A stretch of DNA of 64,000 nt, taken from positions 2,657,906 through 2,721,905 of the forward strand of contig NZ_CP034072.1 of NCBI RefSeq assembly GCF_003855255.1, written 5' to 3'. Shown in pieces: positions 25,648 through 34,593 of the stretch (within the stretch, counting starts at the first letter, position 1; the number at the start of each line of letters is the position of its first letter). Below the pieces are notes generated by a model, which ran no database searches, was not told the DNA's origin, and saw only the letters and a program-made list of their open reading frames with translations. The position numbers were made by a program, and so were the translations under genes. This DNA comes from Mycolicibacterium nivoides. GTDB lineage: Bacteria > Actinomycetota > Actinomycetes > Mycobacteriales > Mycobacteriaceae.

Positions 25648-26511
25648 GTGAACGGAAACTGGCAACCCGGCTGGCTGCCCGATCCTGAAGGCCGCTACGA
25701 ATACCGCTGGTGGGACGGACAATCCTGGACCGATCAGATCTCTCATCAGGGCCAGGCCGGCAGGGCGCCGCTCAGCGCTTCCCCACAGCCGCCGCAGCAG
25801 CCACAGCAACCGCAGGTTCAGGCCCAGCCCACCGGCGACGGGTTCAACGGCATCAGCGGGGATCTCGTCGACGGACGGTTCAGCGAGAAAGAGGCGACGC
25901 CGATCGCCAACCAGAACAAGAAGATGCTGCGGGTCCGCCTCGGCGAGCCCTTCATGGCCCGGCAGGGCTCGATGGTCGCGTACCAGGGCAACGTCGACTT
26001 CGCCTTCGAAGGCGGCGGCGCATCGAAGTTCATCAAGAAGGCCCTCACCGGTGAAGGCCTTCCGCTGATGCGCTGCCAGGGGCAGGGCGATGTGTTCCTG
26101 GCCGATCAGGGTTTCGACGTACACCTGCTGCAGCTGTCCAACTCGGGTCTGTCGATCAGCGGCAAGAACGTGCTGGCCTTCTCATCCAGCCTGGACTGGA
26201 ACATCGAACGGGTCCGCGGCGGCAGCATCGCCACGGGCGGCCTGTTCAACACCACCCTGCGTGGCACCGGATGGGTGGCGCTGACCACCGATGGCCCGCC
26301 TGTGGTGCTGAATGCATCCGAGGCCCCGACCTTCGCCGACACCAATGCGGTCGTGGCGTGGTCGGCGCACCTGCAGACCCAGCTCAAGACCAGCTTCAAG
26401 GCGAGTGCCCTGATCGGCCGGGGCTCCGGCGAGGCCCTTCAGGTCGCGTTCCACGGCAACGGCTTTGTGATCGTGCAGCCCTCGGAGGGTGTCACGGTTC
26501 CGATGCAGTGA
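25648..26511 (+). CDS. AIM24-family protein with N-terminal DUF2510
   Basis: This 287-aa protein starts at GTG 25648 after GAGG. Residues about 6-32 form a DUF2510 module (PGWLPDPEGRYEYRWWDGQS), a Trp-rich motif common at the N-terminus of actinobacterial membrane-associated proteins. A Pro/Gln-rich linker (PPQQPQQPQ, about 50-60) follows. The rest is an AIM24 beta-sandwich domain (TGRAIB homology; about 75-285, with FMARQGSMVAYQGNVDF and IERVRGGSIATGGLF). AIM24 proteins have no settled biochemical function in bacteria. It overlaps convergently by 20 bases with the MFS gene. Confidence 0.87.
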   Translation: MNGNWQPGWLPDPEGRYEYRWWDGQSWTDQISHQGQAGRAPLSASPQPPQQPQQPQVQAQPTGDGFNGISGDLVDGRFSEKEATPIANQNKKMLRVRLGEPFMARQGSMVAYQGNVDFAFEGGGASKFIKKALTGEGLPLMRCQGQGDVFLADQGFDVHLLQLSNSGLSISGKNVLAFSSSLDWNIERVRGGSIATGGLFNTTLRGTGWVALTTDGPPVVLNASEAPTFADTNAVVAWSAHLQTQLKTSFKASALIGRGSGEALQVAFHGNGFVIVQPSEGVTVPMQ

Positions 26512-27754
26512 GCGACGCGCTCGGCGCCAGCTTCCCGCCATCCCGGGTCAGCCCATAAAGCGCCGCCGCGGACACCAGCCCGATTGCCGTGAGGCCCAGC
26601 CACACCAATTCGGCCAGGTCCGCGGCGCGCGCCGCGCCGATCAGCGAGCCGGTGGCCACATTGCCCAGCAGGATCCCCACTCCGACGACGGTGTTGTAGA
26701 ACCCGTAGTGGGTTGCCACCAGCCGATCGCCCGACAGCGCCACGACGGTGTCCATCTCGAACGGGAACACCGCGGCCGAGCCCAGGGCCAGCAGTGCGGA
26801 CGAGCCGAGCAGTGCGGCCACCGCGGCGGCGGTACCGAATCGGTCCGCGTCGGGTACCACGGCCATCGGAACGAAGGCCGCCGCCAGCACCAGCAAGCCG
26901 ACCACCAGGCTGCGGCGCGGACCCCAGCGGTTGCCGAACCATCGCGTGATCCGCAACTGACCGCCCACCGCGATCAGCCCGGACACCACGAACACGCCTG
27001 CCACCAGAGCGGTTTCGTTCCCGGGGCGCAGTGCCGCAGCCTGTAGCGGCAACGCCAGATAGACCTGGAAGGACAGCACGTACGAGCCGATCATCGCCAC
27101 CGCGAACAACAGGAACCCGCGATTGGCGACTACGCTGCGCCAGTCGTCGAGTACCGAGCTCCGCTGTTCGACGGGTTGGGCGCGCTGCCGCGGCAGGGCG
27201 AGCAGCTGAGCTACCGTCAGCACCGCGAAGACACCGGCCGCGGCGGCCGCGGTCACCCGGAAATCGAAGGCCAGCAACGCCATTCCCGCCAGCGGGCCCA
27301 ACAGGATCCCCGCCTGGTAGAACACGTTGAACGTCGCGAAGGCCTCGACCCGGCGATCACCGGCGTCGGCAGCCAGGTAGGCCCGCACCGCGGGGTTGAA
27401 CAGTGCCCCGGCGAATCCTGTTGCCGCCGAGGCGATCAGCATCGCCGGCAGGGAGTCCGCGACGACGAGCAGGCCGAACCCGGCGGTGCGCAAAAGACAC
27501 CCGGCGACGATCAGCGGCTTGTAGCCCAGCCGGTCGGCCAGGGTGCCGCCGACGATGAACATGCCCTGCTGGGAGAAGTTGCGCACGCCCAGCACCAGGC
27601 CCACCGCCCATGCCGCCAGACCCAGCGGCCCGGCCAGATAGCCGGCCAGGTACGGCATCAGCATGTAGAAGCCGAGATTGATGCCGAACTGGTTGACCAT
27701 CAACAACCGGCTGGGCAGGTCGAAGCTGCGGAACTGCGTGATGAGTGCGCTCAT
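26492..27754 (-). CDS. MFS transporter of the lpqS-cysK2 set (Rv0849-like)
   Basis: This 420-aa, 12-helix major facilitator protein has the motif-A-like loop [17 protein letters not shown] between helices 2 and 3 (about 60-76). It follows cysK2 with a four-base overlap (ATGA). The M. tuberculosis copper-responsive set lpqS-cysK2-Rv0849 has the same order and the same protein size (about 419 aa). The exported substrate is unknown. Given the operon, a sulfur compound made by CysK2 or a copper-thiol product is conceivable, but that is inference. Confidence 0.85.
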   Translation of the reverse strand: MSALITQFRSFDLPSRLLMVNQFGINLGFYMLMPYLAGYLAGPLGLAAWAVGLVLGVRNFSQQGMFIVGGTLADRLGYKPLIVAGCLLRTAGFGLLVVADSLPAMLIASAATGFAGALFNPAVRAYLAADAGDRRVEAFATFNVFYQAGILLGPLAGMALLAFDFRVTAAAAAGVFAVLTVAQLLALPRQRAQPVEQRSSVLDDWRSVVANRGFLLFAVAMIGSYVLSFQVYLALPLQAAALRPGNETALVAGVFVVSGLIAVGGQLRITRWFGNRWGPRRSLVVGLLVLAAAFVPMAVVPDADRFGTAAAVAALLGSSALLALGSAAVFPFEMDTVVALSGDRLVATHYGFYNTVVGVGILLGNVATGSLIGAARAADLAELVWLGLTAIGLVSAAALYGLTRDGGKLAPSASLTASEP

Positions 27755-28839
27755 CGGGCCACGGCCGTCGGGTCGGCGACCGTCTCGCAACGGGTCCAGG
27801 TCTGCACCACGCGGTCGCCTGCGTTGGCGATCGTCTCCGGTTCGTCGGCCGGTTGGTGATCGAGCAGACCGAGGTCACGGCAGTAGTCGTCGTTGTACAC
27901 CGTGTCGAAGTATCGCTGCGGTCCGTCGGGGAACACCGCGGCAATCGTGGTGCCGGCCGGGTGGTTTCGCGCTGCCCAGCCCGCGACCAGACCGACTGCG
28001 CCGACGCTCCATCCCCCGCTCGCGTAGTACGTCGACGCCAGCGTCCTGGCGGCCCACACCGCGTCGGCCGGTGCGACCCAGTGCACCTCGTCGAACGCGG
28101 CGTAATCCACGTTGCGGGGATAGATGCTCGAGCCAAGGCCGCGCATGACGCGGGTCGCGGCGGGTTGACCGAAGATCGTCGAGCCGATGGTGTCGACCCC
28201 GATCAGCCGCAGGTTCGGGTTGAACTCACGCAGCACCCGTGCCACTCCGGCCGAATGCCCGCCGGTGCCAACGGAGCAGACCAGCACGTCGACATGGCCG
28301 ATCTGGGCATTGAGTTCCAGTGCCAGCGGCCGGTAAGCCTCGACGTTGTCCGGGTTGTTGTACTGGTCCGGGTACCAGGCGTTCTCGTCAGCGGCGAGCA
28401 GTTCGGCCACCCGGTCCCGCCGGGCCTGCTGCCACCCCCCGGTGGGATGCGGTTCGGTCACCGTCGACACCTGGGCACCGTAGGCGGTCAACATGCGCTC
28501 GATGATGGGTTCCAGACCCGGATCGGTCACCAGGGTCACCGGGTGGTGGTAGATCGTTCCCGCGAATGCGAGCCCCAGACCCAATGTGCCACTGGTCGAT
28601 TCGATGATGTGGCCGCCGGGTTTCAGGTCGCCGCGGGCCCGGGCCTGTTCGACCATGTGCATGGCGGGCCGGTCCTTCATACCGCCGGGGTTGAAACCTT
28701 CGAGTTTCGCCCAGAATCCGCGCCCGGCGTCGGCGAACGGAGTGGACACCCACAGCGTGGGAGTGTGACCGACCATGGTGTTGGGACCGCGGTTTCGGCG
28801 CAGTACGTGGAATGAACGGGTGGACAGGGCATGGTTCAT
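27751..28839 (-). CDS. cysK2: PLP-dependent S-sulfocysteine/cysteine synthase CysK2
   Basis: This 362-aa fold-type II PLP enzyme has the Schiff-base lysine in [11 protein letters not shown] (Lys about 55). The phosphate-binding loop is [15 protein letters not shown] and a second glycine loop is [15 protein letters not shown]. tuberculosis CysK2 (Rv0848) is reported to make S-sulfocysteine from O-phosphoserine and thiosulfate. Here it sits in the same order lpqS-cysK2-MFS. The start used is 28839; the conserved part begins at [10 protein letters not shown]. The gene overlaps the MFS gene by four bases and lies 99 bases after lpqS. Confidence 0.85.
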   Translation of the reverse strand: MNHALSTRSFHVLRRNRGPNTMVGHTPTLWVSTPFADAGRGFWAKLEGFNPGGMKDRPAMHMVEQARARGDLKPGGHIIESTSGTLGLGLAFAGTIYHHPVTLVTDPGLEPIIERMLTAYGAQVSTVTEPHPTGGWQQARRDRVAELLAADENAWYPDQYNNPDNVEAYRPLALELNAQIGHVDVLVCSVGTGGHSAGVARVLREFNPNLRLIGVDTIGSTIFGQPAATRVMRGLGSSIYPRNVDYAAFDEVHWVAPADAVWAARTLASTYYASGGWSVGAVGLVAGWAARNHPAGTTIAAVFPDGPQRYFDTVYNDDYCRDLGLLDHQPADEPETIANAGDRVVQTWTRCETVADPTAVAR

Positions 28840-28938
28840 GGATTTGCCGTTTCTGTATCCGCCGCGGCTGCGCGCGGCAACTGACCTGGACAGCGTTGGG
28901 GCAACGGCGCATTGAGCGCAGGCACCCGCGCTGACAGA

Positions 28939-29349
28939 TCAGCGGCGCGCGATACAGATCCGGACCAGAAGCTCCTGCCCGGCGAGTAGGACACCATGCT
29001 GGTCTGGGGGACCCCGCTGCGCGCGTACCGCGGCACACGCGCACACCACCGTGCAGCCGAGGACGAGCGCCACAACCGAAAGCGCTACGGGGGTGACCGA
29101 GGGCCTGGGCAGAACGGCAGCGGTGAAGCCCTCCGGCATGTGTGAAGGCGAACCATCACTGACGTGCGGGTGATCCAGCATCATCAGATCCGCGCCCTCG
29201 CCGATCGCTGCCGAGACCGCGTGCGGCAGATGTGTCGGGTGATCGCGGCTCGTCGCCTGCCACTGCCCGGTGAGTACCCCAGCCCACAACACAATCGCCA
29301 TCATGGCTGCCAGCCGTGACAGTGAGTGCATGCGAGAGCTGCGCGACAT
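28939..29349 (-). CDS. lpqS: LpqS-like copper-regulon envelope protein
   Basis: This protein of about 136 aa has one N-terminal hydrophobic helix (LAAMMAIVLWAGVLTG). A His/Met/Asp-rich segment (ADLMMLDHPHVSDGSPSHM) follows. A second hydrophobic helix near 85-107 contains CTVVCACAA. The conserved C-terminus is RGPPDQHGVLLAGQELLVRI and CIARR, which matches LpqS as I recall it. Unlike a true lipoprotein it has no lipobox cysteine after the first helix. The start is ATG 29349 or GTG 29352. In M. tuberculosis lpqS belongs to the RicR copper regulon. Confidence 0.75.
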   Translation of the reverse strand: MSRSSRMHSLSRLAAMMAIVLWAGVLTGQWQATSRDHPTHLPHAVSAAIGEGADLMMLDHPHVSDGSPSHMPEGFTAAVLPRPSVTPVALSVVALVLGCTVVCACAAVRAQRGPPDQHGVLLAGQELLVRICIARR

Positions 29350-29417
29350 CACGATGTTTCCAACTGTAGCCGCGCGATGCCCACGATTCTGGTTGTGCGT
29401 GAATCGAATCCAGCCTG

Positions 29418-29434
29418 TGATCGATATGCGATCA
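29418..29434. promoter_or_regulatory. inverted repeat at the end of copA, ahead of lpqS
   Basis: TGATCGATATGCGATCA (6-5-6 inverted repeat) spans the copA stop codon. About 60 bases downstream, on the minus strand, TACAGT could act as a -10 for lpqS. It is a candidate operator for a separate lpqS promoter. It does not match the CsoR/RicR form found at 32733-32749. Confidence 0.35.
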
Positions 29435-31648
29435 TCGGAATCGTCTCAGCCGCAGGCTGTTACTGACCACGAACACCGAGGAGAACGCCATGGCGGCACC
29501 GGCCAACATGGGGTTGAGCAGTCCGGCCGCGGCCAGTGGCAACGCGGCGACGTTGTAGGCGAATGCCCAGAACAGGTTGCCCTTGATCGTGGCCAGCGTG
29601 CGCCGGGACAACCGGATGGCATCGGCGGCCGCCCGCAGATCACCGCGGACCAGGGTCAGGTCACTGGCCTCGATCGCCACATCGGTGCCGGTACCCATGG
29701 CCAGGCCGAGATCCGCCTGGGCCAGCGCCGCGGCGTCGTTGACGCCGTCGCCGACCATGGCCACCACCCGGCCCTCGTCCTGCAGGCGTTTGATCACATC
29801 GACCTTGTCCTGCGGCAGCACCTCGGCGTAAACCTCTTGGACACCAACCTGTTCGGCGATCGCCTGCGCTGCCGCCTCGTTGTCGCCGGTCAGCATGATC
29901 GGATCCAGACCGAGGGCGCGCAGCTGCTCGATCGCCTCCTTCGAGGTGGGCTTGACCGCGTCCGCGACCACCAGCACCGCGCGCGCCTGCCCGTCCCAGC
30001 CCACGGCAATCGCCGTGCGGCCCAGGGCCTGGGCCTCGCGCATCGCGGTATCCAACTCCGGGGGCAGACTCTGCGACCAGTCGGCCAGCAACTGGCGCCG
30101 GCCCACCACGAGGGCATGGCCGTCGACGACGCCCTGCACCCCGAGTCCCGCCACATTGGCGAAATCCTCCACCGGAGGCAGCTCCCCGACCTTGTCGCGG
30201 GCGCCCTTGGCGACGGCCCGCGCGATCGGGTGCTCGGAGCCGTCCTCGACCGCACCGGCCAACCGCAGCACCTCGGCGGCATCCTCTCCGGCAGCCGCGA
30301 TCACGTCGAGCAGCGTCATCGCCCCGGTGGTCACCGTCCCGGTCTTGTCCAGCACCACGGTGTCCACGCGACGGGTGGACTCCAGCACCTCGGGCCCCTT
30401 GATCAGGATGCCGAGCTGGGCACCGCGGCCCGTCCCGACCAACAGCGCCGTCGGAGTGGCCAGGCCCAGCGCACACGGGCAGGCGATGATCAACACCGCC
30501 ACCGCGGCCGTGAAGGCCGCGGCCACCGGGCCGCCGGTACCCAGCCAGAAACCCAGGGTGCCCACCGCGAGCGCGATGACGATCGGCACGAACACCGCGG
30601 AGACCTTGTCGGCCAGCCGTTGCGCCTGTGCCTTGCCGGATTGCGCGTCCTCGACCAACCGGGCCATCTGGGCCAGCTGGGTGTCGGATCCGATTCGCTT
30701 GGCCCGCACGACGAGCCGGCCGCCGACGTTGACGGTCGCGCCGACGACCTGGTCCCCCGGGGCGACTTCGACCGGCACCGATTCGCCGGTGAGCATCGAG
30801 GCATCCACCGCGGACGAACCGTCGACCACCTCACCGTCGGTGGCGATCTTCTCTCCGGGCCGGACCACGAACTCGTCGTCCACGGCCAGCGACTCGATGG
30901 GAATGCGTTGTTCCACACCGTTTCGCAGCACCGCGACGTCCTTGGCGCCGAGCTCGAGCAGCGCGCGCAGTGCCGCCCCGGCACGCCGCTTGGACCGCGC
31001 CTCGAAATACCGGCCGGCCAGGATGAAGGTGGTGACACCCGCGGCGACTTCCAGGTAGATGTTGCCGGTGCCGTCGGATTGCGAGATGGACAGCGAGAAC
31101 GGATGCGTCATACCCGGCATCCCGGCGGTACCCCAGAACAGCGCGTACAGCGACCAGCCGAACGCCGCGATGGTGCCCATCGAGATGAGCGTGTCCATGG
31201 TGGCGGTGCCGTGCCGAAGGTTGGTCCAGGCGGCCCGGTGGAACGGCAGCGCGCCCCACACCACGACCGGCGCGGCCAGGGTCAGCGAGAGCCACTGCCA
31301 GTTGGTGAACTGCAGCGCCGGGATCATCGCCATGGCCACCACGGGAATGGTCAGCACGGCCGACACGATCAGCCGGGTGCGCAGTGCGGCGGTCGGATCG
31401 TCCTCGGCATGAGTCTCGCCCGGTTCGGTGGCGGGCAGTTGTGCTGTGTAGCCCGCGGTTTCGACGGCCTCGATCAGCTCCTCGGGCGTCACTTCACCCG
31501 CGACGTCGACGGTGGCCTTCTCGGTTGCGAAGTTCACCGTCGCCGTGACGCCGTCCAGGTTGTTGAGCTTCCGTTCGATGCGTCCGGCACACGAGGCACA
31601 CGTCATCCCGCCGATCTCGAGTACGACGTGTCCGGTGGCGGTGCTCAC
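29432..31648 (-). CDS. copA: copper-translocating P1B-type ATPase
   Basis: This 738-aa copper exporter has an N-terminal metal-binding domain with GMTCASC (about 14-20). Eight membrane helices include the ion-binding CPC in CPCALG (about 390). The phosphorylation motif DKTGT lies near 432, the HP dipeptide of the nucleotide domain near 470 and [10 protein letters not shown] near 631. Helix 7/8 features YN and MxFSS near the C-terminus complete the Cu+-ATPase signature. It starts (GTG 31648) within the stop of the His-rich gene and is the third gene of a copZ-led operon. M. tuberculosis CtpA, CtpB and CtpV are relatives. It pumps Cu+ out of the cytosol. Confidence 0.93.
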   Translation of the reverse strand: MSTATGHVVLEIGGMTCASCAGRIERKLNNLDGVTATVNFATEKATVDVAGEVTPEELIEAVETAGYTAQLPATEPGETHAEDDPTAALRTRLIVSAVLTIPVVAMAMIPALQFTNWQWLSLTLAAPVVVWGALPFHRAAWTNLRHGTATMDTLISMGTIAAFGWSLYALFWGTAGMPGMTHPFSLSISQSDGTGNIYLEVAAGVTTFILAGRYFEARSKRRAGAALRALLELGAKDVAVLRNGVEQRIPIESLAVDDEFVVRPGEKIATDGEVVDGSSAVDASMLTGESVPVEVAPGDQVVGATVNVGGRLVVRAKRIGSDTQLAQMARLVEDAQSGKAQAQRLADKVSAVFVPIVIALAVGTLGFWLGTGGPVAAAFTAAVAVLIIACPCALGLATPTALLVGTGRGAQLGILIKGPEVLESTRRVDTVVLDKTGTVTTGAMTLLDVIAAAGEDAAEVLRLAGAVEDGSEHPIARAVAKGARDKVGELPPVEDFANVAGLGVQGVVDGHALVVGRRQLLADWSQSLPPELDTAMREAQALGRTAIAVGWDGQARAVLVVADAVKPTSKEAIEQLRALGLDPIMLTGDNEAAAQAIAEQVGVQEVYAEVLPQDKVDVIKRLQDEGRVVAMVGDGVNDAAALAQADLGLAMGTGTDVAIEASDLTLVRGDLRAAADAIRLSRRTLATIKGNLFWAFAYNVAALPLAAAGLLNPMLAGAAMAFSSVFVVSNSLRLRRFR

Positions 31649-32472
31649 GGTGCCTCCTCAACGGTGAATTCGGCGGTGTGCACCGCATCGCGGTGCTTGA
31701 AGTCCAGGAACAGCCGGTACTCACCGGCACTGGGAAGTGTGGTGTGGAACGCGATCTGCGGACCGGGCGCGGTGGCCGGGTCGGCCGCATCGCTCATCGG
31801 GTGGACGTGGAGGTAGCTCAGATCCGACGCGCGCACCGCGACCAGGTGCCCGTATGCGCCCAGGTAGGGCTGCAGATCGGTGACCGGCTTGCCGTCGCGG
31901 CTGACCGAGAGCGTCAACTCCGAGGGCCGGCCGGCGTCGGCCACCCCGGCGAGAGTCACGGTGTAGCCGTCGACCGTGGCCGTGCCCGACGGTGCGGGCA
32001 GCGGCCGCGGCTGATACCTGCCGGCAACGGTCATGTCCGCGCCGAGCGTGACCGCACGGCCGTCGGCCGGCACGAAATCGGCGAATACCCGGTAGTCGCC
32101 GGGCTCTGTCAGGTTCAGCGGAACGCTCCAGGTGCCGGAATCGTCGAGCACCGGATGCGCATGCTGGTAGTCGGCGAGATCGCGGCGCACCACGATCAGG
32201 TGCAGCAGCTTTTCGTGGCTCTCGACGTACTGGGTGACCGGGGCGCCGGTGCCGTCGGCGATACGGAACCGCAGCGGTACCGCGGGGCCGGACGGCAGTG
32301 CGGCCGATTCGAGTTGAAGCGTGTACGCGGACCCATGGTCCGCGACATGGCCGGCGTCATGGCCTTCGGCCGGGACGCTGTCCAGCGTGACCGCGGAACC
32401 GATCCCGAAGGACACGGCGAAGATCACGGCGAGTCCGACGACGAACCCGACGAGCTTCTGCGGCGCACTCAT
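31645..32472 (-). CDS. membrane-anchored His-rich protein of copper operon
   Basis: This 275-aa protein has an N-terminal helix (about 6-28) and no lipobox, so the bulk is outside the membrane. A His-rich linker ([12 protein letters not shown]) follows. Two related repeats are visible: [17 protein letters not shown] (about 92-108) and [17 protein letters not shown] (about 206-222). Both have the form H-L-[IV]-x-V-R-x-[SR]-D-L-x-x-x-x-H-x-H-P. These HxHP motifs are likely metal ligands. It lies between copZ and copA (four-base overlap with copA). A periplasmic copper-binding or delivery role is inferred from context; the family has no name I can give with certainty. Confidence 0.8.
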   Translation of the reverse strand: MSAPQKLVGFVVGLAVIFAVSFGIGSAVTLDSVPAEGHDAGHVADHGSAYTLQLESAALPSGPAVPLRFRIADGTGAPVTQYVESHEKLLHLIVVRRDLADYQHAHPVLDDSGTWSVPLNLTEPGDYRVFADFVPADGRAVTLGADMTVAGRYQPRPLPAPSGTATVDGYTVTLAGVADAGRPSELTLSVSRDGKPVTDLQPYLGAYGHLVAVRASDLSYLHVHPMSDAADPATAPGPQIAFHTTLPSAGEYRLFLDFKHRDAVHTAEFTVEEAP

Positions 32473-32485
32473 GATCGACCCCCGC

Positions 32486-32692
32486 TCAACCCGCGACGGC
32501 GTAGCCGGCCTCGGCGACCGCGTCGCTGATGGCGGACGGATCGAGCTGACTGTCGCTGTCGATGGTCACCAGCCCGGTCGACAGGTCGACCTCGACGGCG
32601 CGCACACCGGGAAGGCCGCCGACCTCTTCACGCACCGACGTGACGCAGTGCCCGCAGGTCATGCCAGTGACCGTGACAGTCTGGGTACTCAT
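32486..32692 (-). CDS. copZ: copper chaperone CopZ
   Basis: This 68-aa heavy-metal-associated domain has the ferredoxin-like fold and the Cu+-binding motif GMTCGHC (about 10-16). It is preceded by an AGGAGG ribosome site. It is the first gene of the copZ/His-rich/copA operon. Directly upstream lies the CsoR/RicR-type operator overlapping a TATAGT -10. It carries Cu+ to the CopA N-terminal domain. Confidence 0.92.
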   Translation of the reverse strand: MSTQTVTVTGMTCGHCVTSVREEVGGLPGVRAVEVDLSTGLVTIDSDSQLDPSAISDAVAEAGYAVAG

Positions 32693-32732
32693 GCAGTTTC
32701 CTCCTGAGCCGGATTCGTTGTTGCCTCATACT

Positions 32733-32749
32733 ATACCCCCCTAGGGTAT
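32733..32749. promoter_or_regulatory. CsoR/RicR-type copper operator between copZ and the response regulator
   Basis: ATACCC-N5-GGGTAT is a perfect inverted repeat within TATACCCCCCTAGGGTATG, the form bound by Cu+-sensing CsoR-family repressors. On the minus strand the -10 element TATAGT of copZ (about 32730-32735) overlaps the left half-site. On the plus strand TAGGGT overlaps the right half-site, so one bound repressor could control both directions. No csoR or ricR gene lies in this window. Confidence 0.8.
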
Positions 32750-32791
32750 GAAATCCCTATGCCCCCTGTCCCACTCCTGCACTATGGGCTG

Positions 32792-33508
32792 ATGGAGCAC
32801 ATTCCGGGCGGCTACCGAGCCCTGGTGGTCGACGACGAAGCCCCGCTCGCCGAGGTCATCGCCAGTTATCTGACCCGCGAACAGTTCGAGGTCACCCTGG
32901 CCCACGACGGACCGGAGGCACTGCGGCTGGCCCGCGAGGTCGACCCCGACGTGGTGGTTCTCGACCTCGGCCTGCCCGGCATCGACGGCGTGGAAGTCTG
33001 TCGATCGCTGCGCACGTTCTCCGACGCCTATGTGGTGATGCTGACCGCCCGCGACACCGAGGTGGACACCATCGTCGGCCTGTCGGTGGGCGCCGACGAC
33101 TACATGACCAAACCGTTCAGCCCGCGGGAACTGGTGGCCAGGATCCGGGCCATGCTGCGCCGGCCGCGCGTCTCCTCCCCCGCGTCGGCCGGCGGCCGGG
33201 TGTTCGGTGCGCTGCGCATCGACGTCGACGGCCGCCAGGTGTTCCTCGACGGCGACCCGATCATGCTGACGCGCACCGAATTCGACGTGCTCGCCGCCCT
33301 CTCGGCCCGCCCCGGAGTGGCGCTCAGTCGTCGTCAGCTGCTGGAATCCGTCTGGGAGACCACCTATGTCGGCAATGAACACCTCGTCGACGTCCATATC
33401 GGTCACCTCCGGCGCAAGCTCGGCGACGATCCTGCCGACCCGCTGTATGTGATCACGGTGCGCGGCGTCGGATACCGGATGGGTACCGGGCAGGACGGCC
33501 AACGGTGA
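32792..33508 (+). CDS. OmpR/PhoB-family response regulator
   Basis: This 238-aa protein has a receiver domain with acidic pair DD (about 14-15), phospho-acceptor Asp about 58 in VVLDLGLPGIDG and conserved Lys in MTKPFS. A winged-helix DNA-binding domain follows (about 140-235, TRTEFDVLAALSARPGVALS, then HLVDVHIGHLRRKL). ATG 32792 is chosen; an ATG at 32759 would start within 10 bases of the operator. It overlaps the kinase gene by four bases. Its divergence from copZ across a copper operator suggests a copper or envelope-stress role. Confidence 0.88.
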   Translation: MEHIPGGYRALVVDDEAPLAEVIASYLTREQFEVTLAHDGPEALRLAREVDPDVVVLDLGLPGIDGVEVCRSLRTFSDAYVVMLTARDTEVDTIVGLSVGADDYMTKPFSPRELVARIRAMLRRPRVSSPASAGGRVFGALRIDVDGRQVFLDGDPIMLTRTEFDVLAALSARPGVALSRRQLLESVWETTYVGNEHLVDVHIGHLRRKLGDDPADPLYVITVRGVGYRMGTGQDGQR

Positions 33509-34593
33509 GCGCCGGCCTGCGTACCCGACTGCTCTCGGCCCAGGCCCTGGTGCTGGTCGCCGGCGCGGGCACCACCGGACTCGTGGCTGCCATCGTCGGT
33601 CCCCCGCTGTTCCGCGAACATCTGCACCGCGCAGGGGTATCCGGCGACTCGGCCGAGCAGATGCACGCCGAAGAGGCCTACGTCTACGCCACGATGATCT
33701 CGATCGGGGTGGCATCCTGCGTCGCGATCCTGGCGGCGCTCATCGTCACCTGGTACGTCGGCAGGCGGCTGCAGAAGTCGCTCACCCAGGTGTCGCAGGC
33801 CGCGACGGCCATCGCCGACGGCCACTACGATTCGCGGGTTCCTCCGGCCCATCTCGGTGACGAGTTCGACTCCCTGGCAAATTCTTTCAATCAGATGGCC
33901 GGGAGGCTGGAGGCTGTCGACGCCGGCCGTCGCAGATTGTTCAGCGATCTTGCCCATGAGATCCGGACTCCGGTTTCGGTTCTGGAGGCCTACTTCGAGG
34001 CCATCGAGGACGGCGTGAGAACTCTTGACCCCGAGACTGTTTCGATGCTGCGCCAGCAGACGCACCGCCTGGTCCGGTTCGCCGACGATGCCGGTGCCCT
34101 GGCCAAGGCCGAAGAAAGCCCTGCCACGGTCACGCCGGTCCCGGTGGCGACGGACGCCGTGGTGGCCGCCGCGGTCGCCGCGGCCCAGGATCGGTTCGAC
34201 GACAAGGGCGTGACGCTGGCCTGGCGGGCGGACGAGAACCTGCCGTCGCTGTGGGCGGACCCGCACCGGCTGGCCCAGATCCTGGGCAACCTGCTCGACA
34301 ACGCGCTGCGACACACTCCGGCCGGTGGCCGGGTGACGATCGATGCCAGCATGGCTGCCGACCGGAGCGTCACGCTGACGGTGACCGATACCGGCGAGGG
34401 CATCCCTGCCGAGCACCTGCCCCATGTCTTCGAACGGTTCTACCGGGCCGACACCGCGCGCGACCGCGACCACGGCGGCTCCGGGATCGGACTGGCGATC
34501 GTGAAAGCCCTGGTCGAAGCGCACCGTGGCCGCATCACCGTGAGCAGTTCGGGCGCTGGGACCACCTTCACGATCATCCTGCCGACCGGTTAG
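33505..34593 (+). CDS. HAMP-domain sensor histidine kinase
   Basis: This 362-aa membrane kinase has two helices (about 10-32 and 62-84). The short extracytoplasmic loop (about 30 residues, FREHLHRAGVSGDSAEQMHA) is notable for His and Met. A HAMP domain (about 85-135), the H-box LFSDLAHEIRTPVS (His about 151), N-box NLLDNALRH, and G-boxes DTGEGI and GGSGIGLAIV follow. It starts with GTG overlapping the regulator stop. It pairs with the upstream regulator. The small His/Met-rich sensor loop next to copper genes points to metal sensing, by inference. Confidence 0.88.
   Translation: MSAGLRTRLLSAQALVLVAGAGTTGLVAAIVGPPLFREHLHRAGVSGDSAEQMHAEEAYVYATMISIGVASCVAILAALIVTWYVGRRLQKSLTQVSQAATAIADGHYDSRVPPAHLGDEFDSLANSFNQMAGRLEAVDAGRRRLFSDLAHEIRTPVSVLEAYFEAIEDGVRTLDPETVSMLRQQTHRLVRFADDAGALAKAEESPATVTPVPVATDAVVAAAVAAAQDRFDDKGVTLAWRADENLPSLWADPHRLAQILGNLLDNALRHTPAGGRVTIDASMAADRSVTLTVTDTGEGIPAEHLPHVFERFYRADTARDRDHGGSGIGLAIVKALVEAHRGRITVSSSGAGTTFTIILPTG

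Noticed and set aside
24796..26124. A 442-aa minus-strand frame joining part of the dehydrogenase to the AIM24 region
   Set aside because: Only its C-terminal part is dehydrogenase sequence; the rest is antisense to the AIM24 gene, so the frame is accidental.
29270..31816. An 848-aa open frame on the plus strand
   Set aside because: It lies antisense to copA, has no recognisable domain and is His/Arg/Gln-rich as expected from the complementary strand of a high-GC gene.
32759..32791. Use of ATG 32759 as the response-regulator start
   Set aside because: It would place the start 10 bases from the copper operator and add residues not typical of the receiver domain; ATG 32792 directly precedes the conserved region.
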